Under the pieces are notes generated by a model. It searched no databases and was not told the DNA's origin. It saw only the letters and a program-made list of their open reading frames with translations. From Bin5 sp965200615 (GTDB lineage Bacteria > Chloroflexota > Anaerolineae > Caldilineales > Caldilineaceae): DNA of 64,000 bases. Within the stretch, counting starts at the first letter, position 1, and each line of letters begins with the position of its first letter. Where the stretch lies: assembly GCA_965200615.1 (NCBI GenBank), contig OZ241377.1, positions 2,294,001 to 2,358,000 of the forward strand, written 5' to 3'. Below are positions 18,178-28,162 of the stretch, piece by piece. Both the position numbers and the translations under genes were made by a program.

Positions 18178-18247
18178 CAGACAGCGTGCCGCCATTCATC
18201 TAAACTAAGTTCAACTGCTAAGTCCGTGAAGGCCAGGGGGGAATTTC

Positions 18248-19848
18248 ATGCGCGATCTAAGCAGGGACAGTACACATCTGTATGTTAAGGAGTTTACACA
18301 GACGTTTCTGGACAATGTCCTAATCGAATCGGTGCAGGACATAACGCGCCGCTGGTACCGGCCCAAACGCCGTCTGGAAACACCTCTTATCAGCAAGGAT
18401 CGCGCCTGGGAGCACGTGCCCTACTTTACCTATTCGAACTACTGCGTGCTGCGCGATCCGCAGGACGGGCTCTTCAAGTGCTGGTATGAGGACATGGCGG
18501 GCACGCCCGCGCCTGAGCCGATCCCCAATAATCCCTTTGGCACCTTTTCCCGTCAACTCTATGCCGAAAGTGAGGATGGGATCCACTGGCAAAAGCCCGA
18601 ACTGGATGTCTACGAATTGTACGGCCACAAGACCAACATCGTTCTGGGCGACGACGAGTTTGGGCAGGTTCACTCGATGAACGTGGTCCTCGATCCCCAT
18701 CCTTCCACCCCGGACGAGCGCTTTCGCGCGCTCTTTTCGCACATGCGGAACGACGAAGTCGCCAGCTTTCACAACATCAGGTGCGCGCGCTCGCCGGACG
18801 GCATCCATTGGACCGTCTACGACGAGTTGCCCTCCATCGGTATGCTGGGATCCAAACTCGACGACGTGTCGGGGCTCTTTTATGATGAATATGCGCGCGA
18901 ATTCGTGCAGAATACGCGCCATGTGATAATGGTTGCGGCTGGTACGATCAACATGCGCAATCCGCAGAATCGCCGCTCTTTCACCATCACCAACGAGCCT
19001 CACAACTTCGCCTCCTACAGTCAGCGGCGTGTTTTCCAGTGTCGCAGCCACGACTTTCTGCACTGGAGCGAGCCGGTCCTGGTAGCGGCGGCCGACGACG
19101 AGGAAGACAACCTGGACGATTCGTTCTACGGGATGTCGCAGTTCAAGGTCGGTAATCTGCATCTGGCTACGGTCGGCGTGTTCCAGGCGGTTGACAACGA
19201 AATGGAGGTTCAGCTGATGATGAGCCGAGAGACGGGCTGCGTTGGCAGCGGACCGGTAAGCGTCAGCCGTTTCTTGCCCCGCGCGGCGAGGGCTACTGGG
19301 ACGCCTACATGGTCTCGTTGGTGAGCCCGCCAATAGAGATGGATGATGAGCTCTGGTTCTATCACGGCGGTACAAATTACCACCATGACTACTTCCTCTC
19401 CGGCGCGCGCGAAAGGCTTGACCATCCGGAGGCACGCGAACCGTTGAATGCGAGGTTCGGTTTGGGGCTGGCGACATTGCGCAAGGACGGGTACGCGGGG
19501 CTATACGCCAATAAGTATCGTGAGGGAACTGTTGTGACGCGTCAGCTCATCAGTTTGGGGACGAAACTGGTAATCAACGCTCGCTGCGCGCCGGGCGGCT
19601 CCGTGCGGGTCGAGGTTGCAGACAGGTATGATGAACCACTCGAACCCTGCTTGAAAGAGCGCTGTGATCCATTCACGGGCGATAGTGTGGCCCATAAGGT
19701 AACGTGGGCGGGAGACGCCGACATTCCAGCGGGGGTCGGCTCCCGTTGGGGAGGGCCGGGCGAGAGAACCTACTGGCGCAAGCTGCGCTTCTTTCTGCGA
19801 GACGCTGAACTGTTTTCATTCCACTTCGAGGACCCTGTTGAGTCGTAA
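18248..19848 (+). pseudogene. Frameshifted beta-propeller glycosidase-like gene
   Basis: One gene split by a frameshift. The first frame (18248-19324) and the second (from about 19282 to 19848) join smoothly if two bases are removed from CGCGCGG at about 19280-19286. The join would read FLPRGEGYWDAYMVSL and the whole would be 532 aa. The protein resembles five-bladed propeller glycosidases of the GH32/43 type: repeated SxDGIHW segments (ESEDGIHWQKP, RSPDGIHWTV) and a C-terminal beta-rich domain like that of GH32. No signal peptide. GGGGGG precedes ATG 18248. A sequencing or assembly error in a GC dinucleotide run is as likely as a real mutation. Confidence 0.8.
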
Positions 19849-19998
19849 ACGCGGTCCTCGAATAGTGCCCGCTTAATCGTTTTCGCCGGCCTGGAAGATC
19901 CCACTTGCCCCCTGATTTTGTCCACTCACTCCTCGTGGGGTTAGTAAGCTATACTTTAGGATGATCAGATCTCCCACAACAATCAGGAGTCATGACCT

Positions 19999-20862
19999 AT
20001 GTCCGAGTCGCTACGCATTCTATCCGTCGGCGCCCATCCCGCCGACATCTTCGACCAGTCCGGCGGGACGATGGCCCATCACGCGGCGCGCGGCGACTAT
20101 GTCGGCTGTGTCGTCCTCACGCACGGCGCGCGCGTCCATGACAAAGTCATCAGCGACGAGATGCACCATGCCAGCGAAGTGCCCCCCGCCGATGAACTGA
20201 CCTCCCTCATGGCCGAGCGTTCCGATGTCAAAGCTGAAGAGGCCCGCAAGGCTTGCAATCTCTTGGGGGTTGAGGACGTGTACTTTTTCGGCGCCGACGA
20301 TGCCGTTCTTCTGGTCACGGATGAGGCCGTCAGGCGGTTGGCGCGGCTTTTTCGCCAGTTGAAACCGAACATCATACTGACGCATTTCCCCAAGGAGGGG
20401 GACGGACTGACCAACGCGCATGCTATCGCCGGGCAGATCGTTCTGCATGCCATGGCCTTAGCCTCCGGCGTGGATCCCGGCGACCGCAATCCTCCCCACA
20501 AGCCTGCCCAGGTCTTCTTCTTCGGGACCGGCGCAGCCGCGATCCCCCGCAATGTGTGGCAATCCGAAGGGGGGTACTACAACGACGTCTTTATCGATAT
20601 CACCGACGTGGTGGACAAGAAGCTTGCTTGCTTGGACTGTCTGGTCAGCCAGGGATACGGCGGCGCCTATGCCCGCAAGCGGATCGAGACCAGCGACGGC
20701 GCGTTCGGTATGTCAGGCGGTGTCGCCTATGCGGAGGGGTTTATCTCGCTGAATGCCGAAACCCACTACTATCTGCCGGTGACGGAGCGGGCGATGATCA
20801 ATGCACGTGCTTCCGACCACGAACGCATCGAAGAAACTTCCTATCGTGTGCCCGTTGATTGA
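19999..20862 (+). CDS. PIG-L (LmbE-like) family deacetylase
   Basis: Zinc-dependent N-deacetylase of 287 aa. The metal motif AHPxD appears as AHPAD (His13, Asp16), and a later HxxH-like segment (THFPKEGDGLTNAH) supplies the third ligand. The family removes acetyl groups from N-acetylglucosamine conjugates (GlcNAc-PI, mycothiol and bacillithiol precursors, chito-oligosaccharides). AGGAG precedes the start. It lies in a sugar-processing cluster, so deacetylation of an N-acetyl sugar is a reasonable inference. A TATACT at 19950-19955 could be a -10 box but has no partner. Confidence 0.88.
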   Translation: MSESLRILSVGAHPADIFDQSGGTMAHHAARGDYVGCVVLTHGARVHDKVISDEMHHASEVPPADELTSLMAERSDVKAEEARKACNLLGVEDVYFFGADDAVLLVTDEAVRRLARLFRQLKPNIILTHFPKEGDGLTNAHAIAGQIVLHAMALASGVDPGDRNPPHKPAQVFFFGTGAAAIPRNVWQSEGGYYNDVFIDITDVVDKKLACLDCLVSQGYGGAYARKRIETSDGAFGMSGGVAYAEGFISLNAETHYYLPVTERAMINARASDHERIEETSYRVPVD

Positions 20863-21010
20863 AGATTACTGCACCTGAGGCAACTGTTACCCGCCCAACA
20901 CTACCTGTCGGGTTATCGGTTAGTCTGGGGCTTCGATATGCGATTTTCAGCGGGCACAAGGTCCGGATCGGGAAACAGCCTCCTGCGTAGAGAACGAAGA
21001 GGAAACAGCC

Positions 21011-22228
21011 ATGGAATTCAGCCGCGATCAGTTTCTGGAAGAGGGATATGTGATCCTGCCGCAGGTCATCCCGCCGCAAGAGCTGGACGACCTGCGGCAG
21101 GCCTATGAAAAGCTTGTCGAGCGGCAGAGGGTGATCTGGGCGCGCGAGCGGGGGCCGGATGACCCGCCCGGCGGCGTCTGGGAGACGAACGCCCAGCCCC
21201 GCCTTAATCTGGGGATGCTGGCCGGCCAGATCGATGCGCAGACCGTTGGCGCGGTCGAGCTCTGGCTGCACGAAAACACGCAAGGGGTCAGCAGCCGTTT
21301 GCTGGGCGTGGACGACGCGGCCGTCACCGAAATGATGCTGATGTGCAACCCGGTACGCGACCACGAGACCGGTGGCCATCGCGGCTGGCACCGCGACTTC
21401 TATCCCCCCCATACGTCGCCGCTGCAAGGCTATGCCGATGATATTCTGGAGAACGGGCCGCGCTACGTGCAATGGAATCTGCCGCTGTACGACGACAACG
21501 TCCTCTGGGTCGTACCCGGCAGCCATGCCCGTCTCAACACTCCCGAGGAGAACGCGGCAATGAACGAGGATGCACGTACGCCTGTGCCCGGCGCCGTCCA
21601 GACCCATCTGGCGGCCGGTGATGGCGTGGCCTATATCCTGCCCCTGCTGCACTGGGGCAGCCGTTACAATGCCAAGATGCGGCGCACGATTCATGGCGGC
21701 TTTTCGGAGTACACTACCCACAAGGACCTGCCCTACCTTGAACATCTTTCTCCTGCGTCGCAGGCGTCATTCCATCGCTGGAACGATAGAAGCACACAGA
21801 AGTTCGAGTTGATCGAGGCGGCGCTGCGGGCGGTGATCGATGGCGACAGCGCCGCCTACCAAGCCGCTCTGGACCGCCTCCATCCGGGCCGCGGCGAAAA
21901 GGGCAGGTTGCTCTCGACGATCTTTTTGAGCAAGAGCGCCAAGCGCATTCATAACCTCAAGAGCCCAGCCTTCAACAGCCTTCCCGATCAGGAACGGATT
22001 TGGTCGACGCAAATACATCCCATGACCCTCCAGTGGGGCAGACCGCTGGCGGACCGCTTCAGCGATCAGGAAGCGGAAATTCTGTGGACGCGCTTCAAAT
22101 TTGTCGACGATCTGCTGCAGGCGGAGGAAGATCAGTGGACGCCCGGTTTTCAGGGTGAGGAGACACGTTACTATTTCGACAAGGTTCCGGCTGATCTCAG
22201 CGTCGAAGCGTTTCTCGCTACTTTCTGA
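21011..22228 (+). CDS. Phytanoyl-CoA dioxygenase (PhyH) family protein
   Basis: Fe(II)/2-oxoglutarate dioxygenase of 405 aa, longer than the usual 250-300. Iron ligands are His127-x-Asp129 (GWHRDF) and His214 (LLHWGS), and Arg224 or Arg225 would bind 2-oxoglutarate. The family hydroxylates small molecules in many pathways. The C-terminal 120 residues are an extra helical part. GAGGAAA lies before ATG 21011. It precedes a Gfo/Idh dehydrogenase by 91 bp, so the two probably process one substrate. Confidence 0.87.
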   Translation: MEFSRDQFLEEGYVILPQVIPPQELDDLRQAYEKLVERQRVIWARERGPDDPPGGVWETNAQPRLNLGMLAGQIDAQTVGAVELWLHENTQGVSSRLLGVDDAAVTEMMLMCNPVRDHETGGHRGWHRDFYPPHTSPLQGYADDILENGPRYVQWNLPLYDDNVLWVVPGSHARLNTPEENAAMNEDARTPVPGAVQTHLAAGDGVAYILPLLHWGSRYNAKMRRTIHGGFSEYTTHKDLPYLEHLSPASQASFHRWNDRSTQKFELIEAALRAVIDGDSAAYQAALDRLHPGRGEKGRLLSTIFLSKSAKRIHNLKSPAFNSLPDQERIWSTQIHPMTLQWGRPLADRFSDQEAEILWTRFKFVDDLLQAEEDQWTPGFQGEETRYYFDKVPADLSVEAFLATF

Positions 22229-22319
22229 GATCGCCTGGGGCTCCAGTCTAAGAAATCCTGGCAGTATGCGCCGCAGTTTTTGGTAGTGGCGCAGGCTTGC
22301 CGTGCGAAGGAGTCAAATC

Positions 22320-23393
22320 GTGGGAAACAAGCCAGTCAGAATCGGGTTGATCGGTACCGGTATGGTCGCACAGGTGATGCACTTGCCTCATCTATCTGAA
22401 CTGCCCGAACTCTTCAAGGTAGCGGCCCTGTGTGACCTGTCCCCCGGCACGGTGCAGGCCGTCGGGGCCAGATACGGAATCCGGCACACATTTTCCGACT
22501 ATCGTGAAATGCTGGAACGGGCCGATCTGGATGCGATTATGGTGCTGACGCGCGACCATGCCCGGCCGGCAACGGATGCGCTGCGGGCCAGTAAGCACGT
22601 CTTCATCGAGAAACCGATGTGCAACAACCTGGATGAAGCCGATGAACTACTGGATGCACAGGCGCAGAGCGGCTGCGTCGCCATGCTCGGCCACCACAAA
22701 CGCTACGACCCCGGCTATGTGGCCGGGCGTGAACTCATCCAGCAGATGAAAAACCCGAGTCTGATCCGGCTGTATGACATCATCGGCCCCAACGACTTTT
22801 TTCTGGAACACTATGACATCGTGCGCGTCGATGACGTCGATGCGGCCGAGACGGAGAGGATGGAGCGGCTCCGCCAGGAGAGCCTGCAACGCGCCATCGG
22901 CGCCCAACCCCAAGCGGTCATGCGCGCCTACGGCAAGATGCTGGGCCTGTCGATTCACGACATCTACATTCTGGACGGTGCCTTCGGCCTGCCGGAGCGG
23001 GTTGTGTCGACCGAAATCTGGGACGGTGGCGGGGCCTTCGCCTCGATCCTGGCCTATCCGAACGAGCTGCGTTGCATACTGGACACAGCCTCGGTCATGG
23101 ACCTGCGCCTCTTCGACGAGAGGATGACCGTCTATGCTCCAGACAGCATCGTGTCGATCGTCTTTCCCAGTCCGTTTCTGAAGAACGCCGCTACGTTGGT
23201 TGAGGAGTGGAGGATGGATGGGAAACGGTTCCGCGAGTCGACGACCACCGCTTCATACGAGGAGGCGTTCAAGCTGGAGCTGATTCACTTTCACGACTGT
23301 ATTGTGAATGGGAAGACGCCGCGCACGCCGGCATCTGGAGGGCGTGCGCAGATCGCCCTGTTGATCGATATGATCAAGGCATACCGGGCGTAG
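22320..23393 (+). CDS. Gfo/Idh/MocA family oxidoreductase
   Basis: NAD(P)-dependent sugar or cyclitol dehydrogenase of 357 aa. GTG 22320 is chosen because GAAGGAG lies 7 nt upstream. The cofactor motif GLIGTGMVA is near the N-terminus and the catalytic-lysine motif EKPMC is present at about residue 95, followed by the HHKRYDP segment where the family often has a catalytic histidine. The second domain is the usual beta-sheet dimerisation domain. The family oxidises hydroxyls of sugars, inositols and related compounds. Start and spacing suggest co-transcription with the PhyH gene. Confidence 0.9.
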   Translation: MGNKPVRIGLIGTGMVAQVMHLPHLSELPELFKVAALCDLSPGTVQAVGARYGIRHTFSDYREMLERADLDAIMVLTRDHARPATDALRASKHVFIEKPMCNNLDEADELLDAQAQSGCVAMLGHHKRYDPGYVAGRELIQQMKNPSLIRLYDIIGPNDFFLEHYDIVRVDDVDAAETERMERLRQESLQRAIGAQPQAVMRAYGKMLGLSIHDIYILDGAFGLPERVVSTEIWDGGGAFASILAYPNELRCILDTASVMDLRLFDERMTVYAPDSIVSIVFPSPFLKNAATLVEEWRMDGKRFRESTTTASYEEAFKLELIHFHDCIVNGKTPRTPASGGRAQIALLIDMIKAYRA

Positions 23394-23401
23394 GGGTCTC
23401 G

Positions 23402-23500
23402 GTGACGGTGAGCCCAAGCGTCGAGGAGAAGCCTATCAAAGTTTTCCACAGGGAAGTGAGCATCGCCAAAGCGCGGGCCATGCTTGGGTACAAATCCTGA
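23402..23500 (+). pseudogene. Possible tail of an NAD-dependent epimerase
   Basis: A 32-codon open stretch ending at TGA 23498-23500 encodes a segment (KPIKVFHREVSIAKARAMLG) that resembles the C-terminal part of NAD-dependent sugar epimerases. No start or ribosome site is visible. I read it as a leftover of a lost gene; chance similarity cannot be excluded. Confidence 0.3.
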
Positions 23501-23577
23501 TGCCTTCCAGTTTTTCCATCGTGCGGTAAACGGTGGCCCGGCAATTCATAAATCACGATTAAGGAGGAACACCTGAA

Positions 23578-24729
23578 TTGGAGAACCATCATTTCCCGGT
23601 GCCAATGACCATTCTCAGCGGCTTTCTCGGCGCAGGCAAAACCACCCTGGTAAACCACATCCTGCACGGCAATCACGGTTTGAAGATCGCGGTGCTGGTG
23701 AACGACTTTGGCGCGATTAACATTGACGCTCAGTTAGTCGTCGGTGTCGAAGGCGAAACGGTCAAACTGTCGAACGGCTGCATTTGCTGCACGATTCGTG
23801 GTGACTTGCTGAAGGAAACGCTCAAACTGCTGCGACGGGAGGATCCCCCGGAATACGTCATCATCGAGACCAGCGGTGTATCCGATCCTGTCGCTGTCGC
23901 CAATACCTTCCTTGTGCCTGAAGTCAAACCGTTGGTGCGGCTCGACAGCATTCTGGTCGTCGTGGATGCCGATAATATCCTGACACTGGACGAAGAAATC
24001 TTCGGGCTGGCGCTGGATCAGATCGCCGTCGCCGACATCGTGGTACTGAACAAAGTCGATCTGGTCACGGCAGTGGAACTGGAAGACATCAAAGCCGATC
24101 TGATTCGACGCATTGTGCCGAGAATGAAGATGAGAAAGGTGTTTCTCAACGTAGTGGACATCCAAACCGATCTGGTTCGACGCAATGTGCCGGAGGCGCG
24201 CATTCTGGAAGTGACTTACGGGCAGGCGCCGCTGGAACTGGTGCTCGGTGTGGGCAAGTATGCGCCGGAACGACTGCATCGGCGTGCCGAGCGCGATGTG
24301 CATGTGCATGGCGTGGATGAGGAACACGATCACGATCATGATGACGGGCATCACCATGAACATACCGACCATACGCTGGTATTCAGCACCTGGAGTTGGA
24401 CGACGGATAAACCGCTGTCGCTGAAAGCGCTACGTGGGATGTTTGAGGAACTGCCCAATACCATCTACCGCGCTAAAGGTGTGATTCAGCTCCATGATAT
24501 GCCGGACAACAGGATGATTCTGCAAATGGTAGGTAAAAGCGCCAGCCTGACGCTGGCCGATGAATGGGGCGATGAGCCGCCCCGCACGCAGATTGTGATG
24601 ATCGCCTCGCATGGTGGGCTGGATGTTGAGGCGCTCCGCACGCAGTTGGAAGCCTGTATCTTCGCGGATACGCTCCCCGTTGCCGTGAGGCAGAAGACCG
24701 CCAAAACGGAATGGACGCGCAAACGCTAA
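23578..24729 (+). CDS. CobW/COG0523 GTPase, zinc metallochaperone type
   Basis: G3E-family GTPase of 383 aa. Walker A is GFLGAGKTT (15-23), the metal motif is GCICC (67-71), and LNKVDL is the guanine-specificity motif. A His/Asp-rich loop (about 241-264) and a C-terminal CobW_C domain follow. The family delivers zinc (or cobalt/iron) to client enzymes. TTG 23578 follows AAGGAGGA by 9 nt; an in-frame ATG at 23605 is the alternative but would remove the first residues before the GTPase strand. A 36-bp sequence is repeated 72 nt apart inside the gene (24085-24120 and 24157-24192), which appears to have added 24 residues. Confidence 0.9.
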   Translation: MENHHFPVPMTILSGFLGAGKTTLVNHILHGNHGLKIAVLVNDFGAINIDAQLVVGVEGETVKLSNGCICCTIRGDLLKETLKLLRREDPPEYVIIETSGVSDPVAVANTFLVPEVKPLVRLDSILVVVDADNILTLDEEIFGLALDQIAVADIVVLNKVDLVTAVELEDIKADLIRRIVPRMKMRKVFLNVVDIQTDLVRRNVPEARILEVTYGQAPLELVLGVGKYAPERLHRRAERDVHVHGVDEEHDHDHDDGHHHEHTDHTLVFSTWSWTTDKPLSLKALRGMFEELPNTIYRAKGVIQLHDMPDNRMILQMVGKSASLTLADEWGDEPPRTQIVMIASHGGLDVEALRTQLEACIFADTLPVAVRQKTAKTEWTRKR

Positions 24730-24775
24730 CATATTACCTGGACTAGTTTTGGGGGCAGGTCAGTTTCCAAACCGG

Positions 24776-25819
24776 CTAAGAATGCGCTGTCTGTGGAACG
24801 GGCGCGTCCAGGGTGCCGGCTAGGTCCAGCTCTAGTGCGCGATGGCAGCTTACGGCGTGGCCGGGCTCTACCTCTTCCAGTGCAGGGGTCTGTTCGCGGC
24901 AGAGGTCGACGGCGTAGCGGCAGCGGGGGTGGAAATAGCAGCCGGACGGCGGGTCGGCGGGGTCGGCTACTTCGCCCTCGAGGATAATTCTTTGCGAGCG
25001 CAGGCTCGGGTCCGGTTGGGGCACGGCAGAGAGCAGGGCTTCAGTGTAGGGGTGTTTGGGTGATTCAAAGAGCTGCTGCGTTTCCGCGGTCTCGACCACG
25101 CGACCGACATACATTACGGCGACACGGTCGCAAATATGTTTGACGACGCTGAGGTCGTGGGCAACGAACAGATAGGTGAGGCCGAGGCGCTCCTGCAGCT
25201 CCAGCAGCAGGTTTAGTATCTGCGCCTGCACCGAGACGTCGAGCGCGGAAACAGGCTCGTCGGCAACTATCAGGCTCGGGTTGAGGGCGAGAGCGCGGGC
25301 GATGCCGATTCGCTGGCGCTGGCCGCCGCTGAAGGCGTGGGGAAAGCGCTGCAGGAATTCGGGCCGCAGGCCTACCAGGGCGAGCAGCTCCTCTACGCGT
25401 TCGACGCGCTGCTGCCGGTCCGCCACCCCGTTCACGAGCAAGGGTTCGCCAATTATGTCGAACAAGGTCATGCGCGGGTTCAGCGAGGAGAAGGGGTCCT
25501 GGAAGATCATCTGCATGTGCCGGCGCAAGGGCCTCAGTTCGTCTCTCGACAGATTGGCGATGTCGGTCATTTCTCCGTCGTCGACGCGGAAGTGGATCTC
25601 TCCGGCCGAAGGTTGTAGCGCGCGTACGATACAGCGGGAGGCGGTCGTCTTGCCGCAGCCGCTCTCTCCGACGATGCCGAAGGTCTCTCCCTTGTAGACG
25701 TGAAAATTAAGGCCGTCCACCGCGCGGACCTGGCCCACCGCGCGCTGCCAGAAGCCCTTCCGGATCGGGAAGAATTTCTGTAGCCCCTTTACCTCCAGCA
25801 GTACCTGCTCGTTTTCCAT
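24776..25819 (-). CDS. ABC importer ATPase, DppF/OppF type
   Basis: Cytoplasmic ATPase of 347 aa: Walker A GESGCGKTT, signature FSGGQRQRIGIARAL, Walker B LIVADEPVSALD, and the oligopeptide-transporter C-terminal motif CYFHPRCRYA. It drives import with the DppD-type ATPase and the permeases upstream on the minus strand. It is the last gene of the long minus-strand run and converges with the CobW gene; no terminator hairpin is obvious in the 46-bp gap. Its last codons (TLDAPVPQ) recur as a fragment at about 33560-33610. Confidence 0.93.
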   Translation of the reverse strand: MENEQVLLEVKGLQKFFPIRKGFWQRAVGQVRAVDGLNFHVYKGETFGIVGESGCGKTTASRCIVRALQPSAGEIHFRVDDGEMTDIANLSRDELRPLRRHMQMIFQDPFSSLNPRMTLFDIIGEPLLVNGVADRQQRVERVEELLALVGLRPEFLQRFPHAFSGGQRQRIGIARALALNPSLIVADEPVSALDVSVQAQILNLLLELQERLGLTYLFVAHDLSVVKHICDRVAVMYVGRVVETAETQQLFESPKHPYTEALLSAVPQPDPSLRSQRIILEGEVADPADPPSGCYFHPRCRYAVDLCREQTPALEEVEPGHAVSCHRALELDLAGTLDAPVPQTAHS

Positions 25820-25871
25820 AATGCCAATCGTCTACGGACAGAATCTGTCGTCCAGTGGTCGGATCAGACCT

Positions 25872-26906
25872 CTACGAGCCGGTTTCCGGTACCGGATGAT
25901 AGAGGAAACAGCTCACCAGGTGCTCATCTCCAACTGTATGCAGCTCAGGCTCGTGCCGGTCGCAGACGCCCGGAATTACGTCTGGGCAGCGGGGGTGGAA
26001 CGGACATCCAGCCGGGCGGTTGTAAGGGTGGGGAATGGTCCCGGTAATCGTGGGCAGCTGCACCTTGGGCGTCGAATGGATGCTGGGAATCGAGCGCAGC
26101 AGCGACTGCGTATAGGGATGCTTCGACTCGCCAAATACTGCTTCCACAGGGCCTTCTTCCACCACGCGACCCAAATACATTACCACGACCTGGTCGGCCA
26201 TCTCCGCGATCACGCCCATGTTGTGGGTGATCAGCATGATGGCCATACCCTTCTGATCCTGCAAGGAGCGGAGGAGATCGAGAATCTGGGCCTGGGTGGT
26301 CACGTCCAGGGCGGTTGTCGGTTCGTCGGCAATCAGGACTCTGGGATCGCAGGAAAGGGCGAGAGCAATCAGGGCGCGCTGGCGCATGCCTCCGCTGAGC
26401 TGCATGGGATAGGAGTCCACGGCCGTCTCGGCGCGGGGAATCCCTACAAGTCCAAGCAGTTCGATCACCAACTCCCGGGCCTCCTGCTTCGAGAGCTGGC
26501 GGTGCAGGCGGGCGGCGCCGATGATCTGGTTGCCGATCGTGTGGACCGGACTGAGGGAGGTCATCGGCTCCTGGAAGACGAGCGCGATCTCGGCGCCGCG
26601 AATCGAACGCATCTCCCTGCTGTTTTCGCCCAGGGAGGTCAGCGCCACCTCCTGTGACTGGCCGTTTTCGACCTCGCGGCGAAGCGTGATTTCCCCTTCC
26701 ACGATGCGACCGGGTCGCGGCACAATGCGGAGGATGGACAGGGCGGTAACGCTCTTGCCGCAGCCGCTTTCGCCCACGATGCCGAGTGTCTGACCGAGGT
26801 GCACGTCGAAAGTGGCGCCGTCGACGGCGCGAACGACTCCTTCATCGGTGAAAAAGTTCGTTTTCAGGTTGCGTACCGACAAGACCGGTTGTAGATCGTT
26901 TTGCAT
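25872..26906 (-). CDS. ABC importer ATPase, DppD/OppD type
   Basis: ATPase partner of 344 aa: Walker A GESGCGKSV, signature LSGGMRQRALIALAL, Walker B LIADEPTTALD, and C-terminal GCPFHPRCPD. ATG 26906 is taken as start because the homology begins there; the open frame extends further upstream but that part overlaps the dppC-like gene and looks non-coding. This pair is the only importer ATPase set of the window and may serve several of the permease sets. Confidence 0.92.
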   Translation of the reverse strand: MQNDLQPVLSVRNLKTNFFTDEGVVRAVDGATFDVHLGQTLGIVGESGCGKSVTALSILRIVPRPGRIVEGEITLRREVENGQSQEVALTSLGENSREMRSIRGAEIALVFQEPMTSLSPVHTIGNQIIGAARLHRQLSKQEARELVIELLGLVGIPRAETAVDSYPMQLSGGMRQRALIALALSCDPRVLIADEPTTALDVTTQAQILDLLRSLQDQKGMAIMLITHNMGVIAEMADQVVVMYLGRVVEEGPVEAVFGESKHPYTQSLLRSIPSIHSTPKVQLPTITGTIPHPYNRPAGCPFHPRCPDVIPGVCDRHEPELHTVGDEHLVSCFLYHPVPETGS

Positions 26907-26962
26907 CAGTTCAGTGGCGGTAGTGAGTGGCCGGCCAAGGCTTCGCGGCACGAGCCGAGAAT

Positions 26963-28105
26963 TCAAATGCCATACGGATCGGCTGCATCGCGCAGTCCGT
27001 CGCCCATGAAGTTGAAGGCCAGGATCACGACTACGACGGGAATCGCCGGCAGCAACAGCCAGGGCGACAGGGCGACCGTCTCTACATTCTGTGCCTGCTG
27101 GAGCATCACGCCCCAGCTGATGGCGGGCGGGCGCAGACCAAGGCCGAGGAAACTCAGTGCTGTCTCTGCCAATATCATGGCCGGGAGCGAAAGCGTAACG
27201 GTGGCGATGATATGGCTCTGGAAGGAGGGCACCATATGGCGGAAGATGATCCGTTTGCGGCTGCATCCGGCCAGTTCGGCGGCTGTCACGAAGTCCTCTT
27301 CACGCAGGGAAAGGAAGCGGCCGCGTACCTCGCGCGCCAGGCCGGTCCAGCCCCGCAGCGCGATAACGATCGTAATGGCAAAGTAGACCTGCTCAACGCT
27401 CCACTCTCTGGGGACGGCAGCAGCCAGACCCATCCACAGTGGAATCGTAGGAATAGAGCGGAGTATCTCGATGAGGCGCTGGATAATGTTGTCTGCTACG
27501 CCGCCGTAAAAGCCCGAAATCCCTCCAAGTATTACCCCGAGCACGAGGCTGAGAGCAACGGCGACCAGCCCAATCGTCAGAGAGGTGCGCGTAGCATGGA
27601 TGAGACGGGACCAGACATCGCGGCCCAGCGGGTCCGTTCCCAGGAAGAACAGGGATTCGTCGACCCTGGCGCCTTCAACGCCAAACAGATGGAGGTCGGA
27701 TGGAATGAAACCCAGAAAATCGTACTTGTAGCCGCGCGCAAAGAGGCGTACCCGTATCTTTTGGTCAGGGTCTGCCTCGTAGACCCGTTTGAATGTCTTC
27801 AAGTCGCGTTTTCCCGTGACCTGGTAGACATGGGGGCTGAACCTGCCGTCGTCAAAGAAGCGTACAGGTTGAGGCGGCATCAAGGAGCGGTAGGCTTCTG
27901 TAGATTCGGGGTCGGTGTAGGCAAAAAAATCGGCGCCGAGTACGACGACGTAGAAGGCGGCGACAATTACGGTCGCCACCACTGCAACGCGGTGTTTGCG
28001 AAACCTCCACCACATCAGTTGCATCTGGCCGGCAACGAAGATTCGCTCTTCGCTGTCGACAGACACCTGTTCTTGACCTACTTCAACGCTATGCTCAATG
28101 GTCAT
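26963..28105 (-). CDS. ABC importer permease, DppC type with large periplasmic insert
   Basis: Permease of 380 aa, about 80 longer than usual. One membrane helix (about 38-60) is followed by a polar periplasmic insert (about 60-165) before the conserved FFLGTDPLGRDVWSR segment and the transport domain (EAA loop TAAELAGCSRKRIIFRHMVP, ending GDGLRDAADP). Such inserts occur in the YejE-like subgroup. It forms a channel with the DppB-type permease at 28163. The second copy of this importer (33620-36766) has lost its dppC equivalent. Confidence 0.92.
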   Translation of the reverse strand: MTIEHSVEVGQEQVSVDSEERIFVAGQMQLMWWRFRKHRVAVVATVIVAAFYVVVLGADFFAYTDPESTEAYRSLMPPQPVRFFDDGRFSPHVYQVTGKRDLKTFKRVYEADPDQKIRVRLFARGYKYDFLGFIPSDLHLFGVEGARVDESLFFLGTDPLGRDVWSRLIHATRTSLTIGLVAVALSLVLGVILGGISGFYGGVADNIIQRLIEILRSIPTIPLWMGLAAAVPREWSVEQVYFAITIVIALRGWTGLAREVRGRFLSLREEDFVTAAELAGCSRKRIIFRHMVPSFQSHIIATVTLSLPAMILAETALSFLGLGLRPPAISWGVMLQQAQNVETVALSPWLLLPAIPVVVVILAFNFMGDGLRDAADPYGI

Positions 28106-28162
28106 TGCCGGGAGAGTGAAAAGAGATACCTCAGTTGGATGCCAGTTGCGATTGTCTTACCA

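Noticed and set aside
26907..27266. N-terminal extension of the DppD-type ATPase
   Set aside because: The extra 120 codons overlap the DppC gene and have no ATPase-family likeness; homology begins at ATG 26906.
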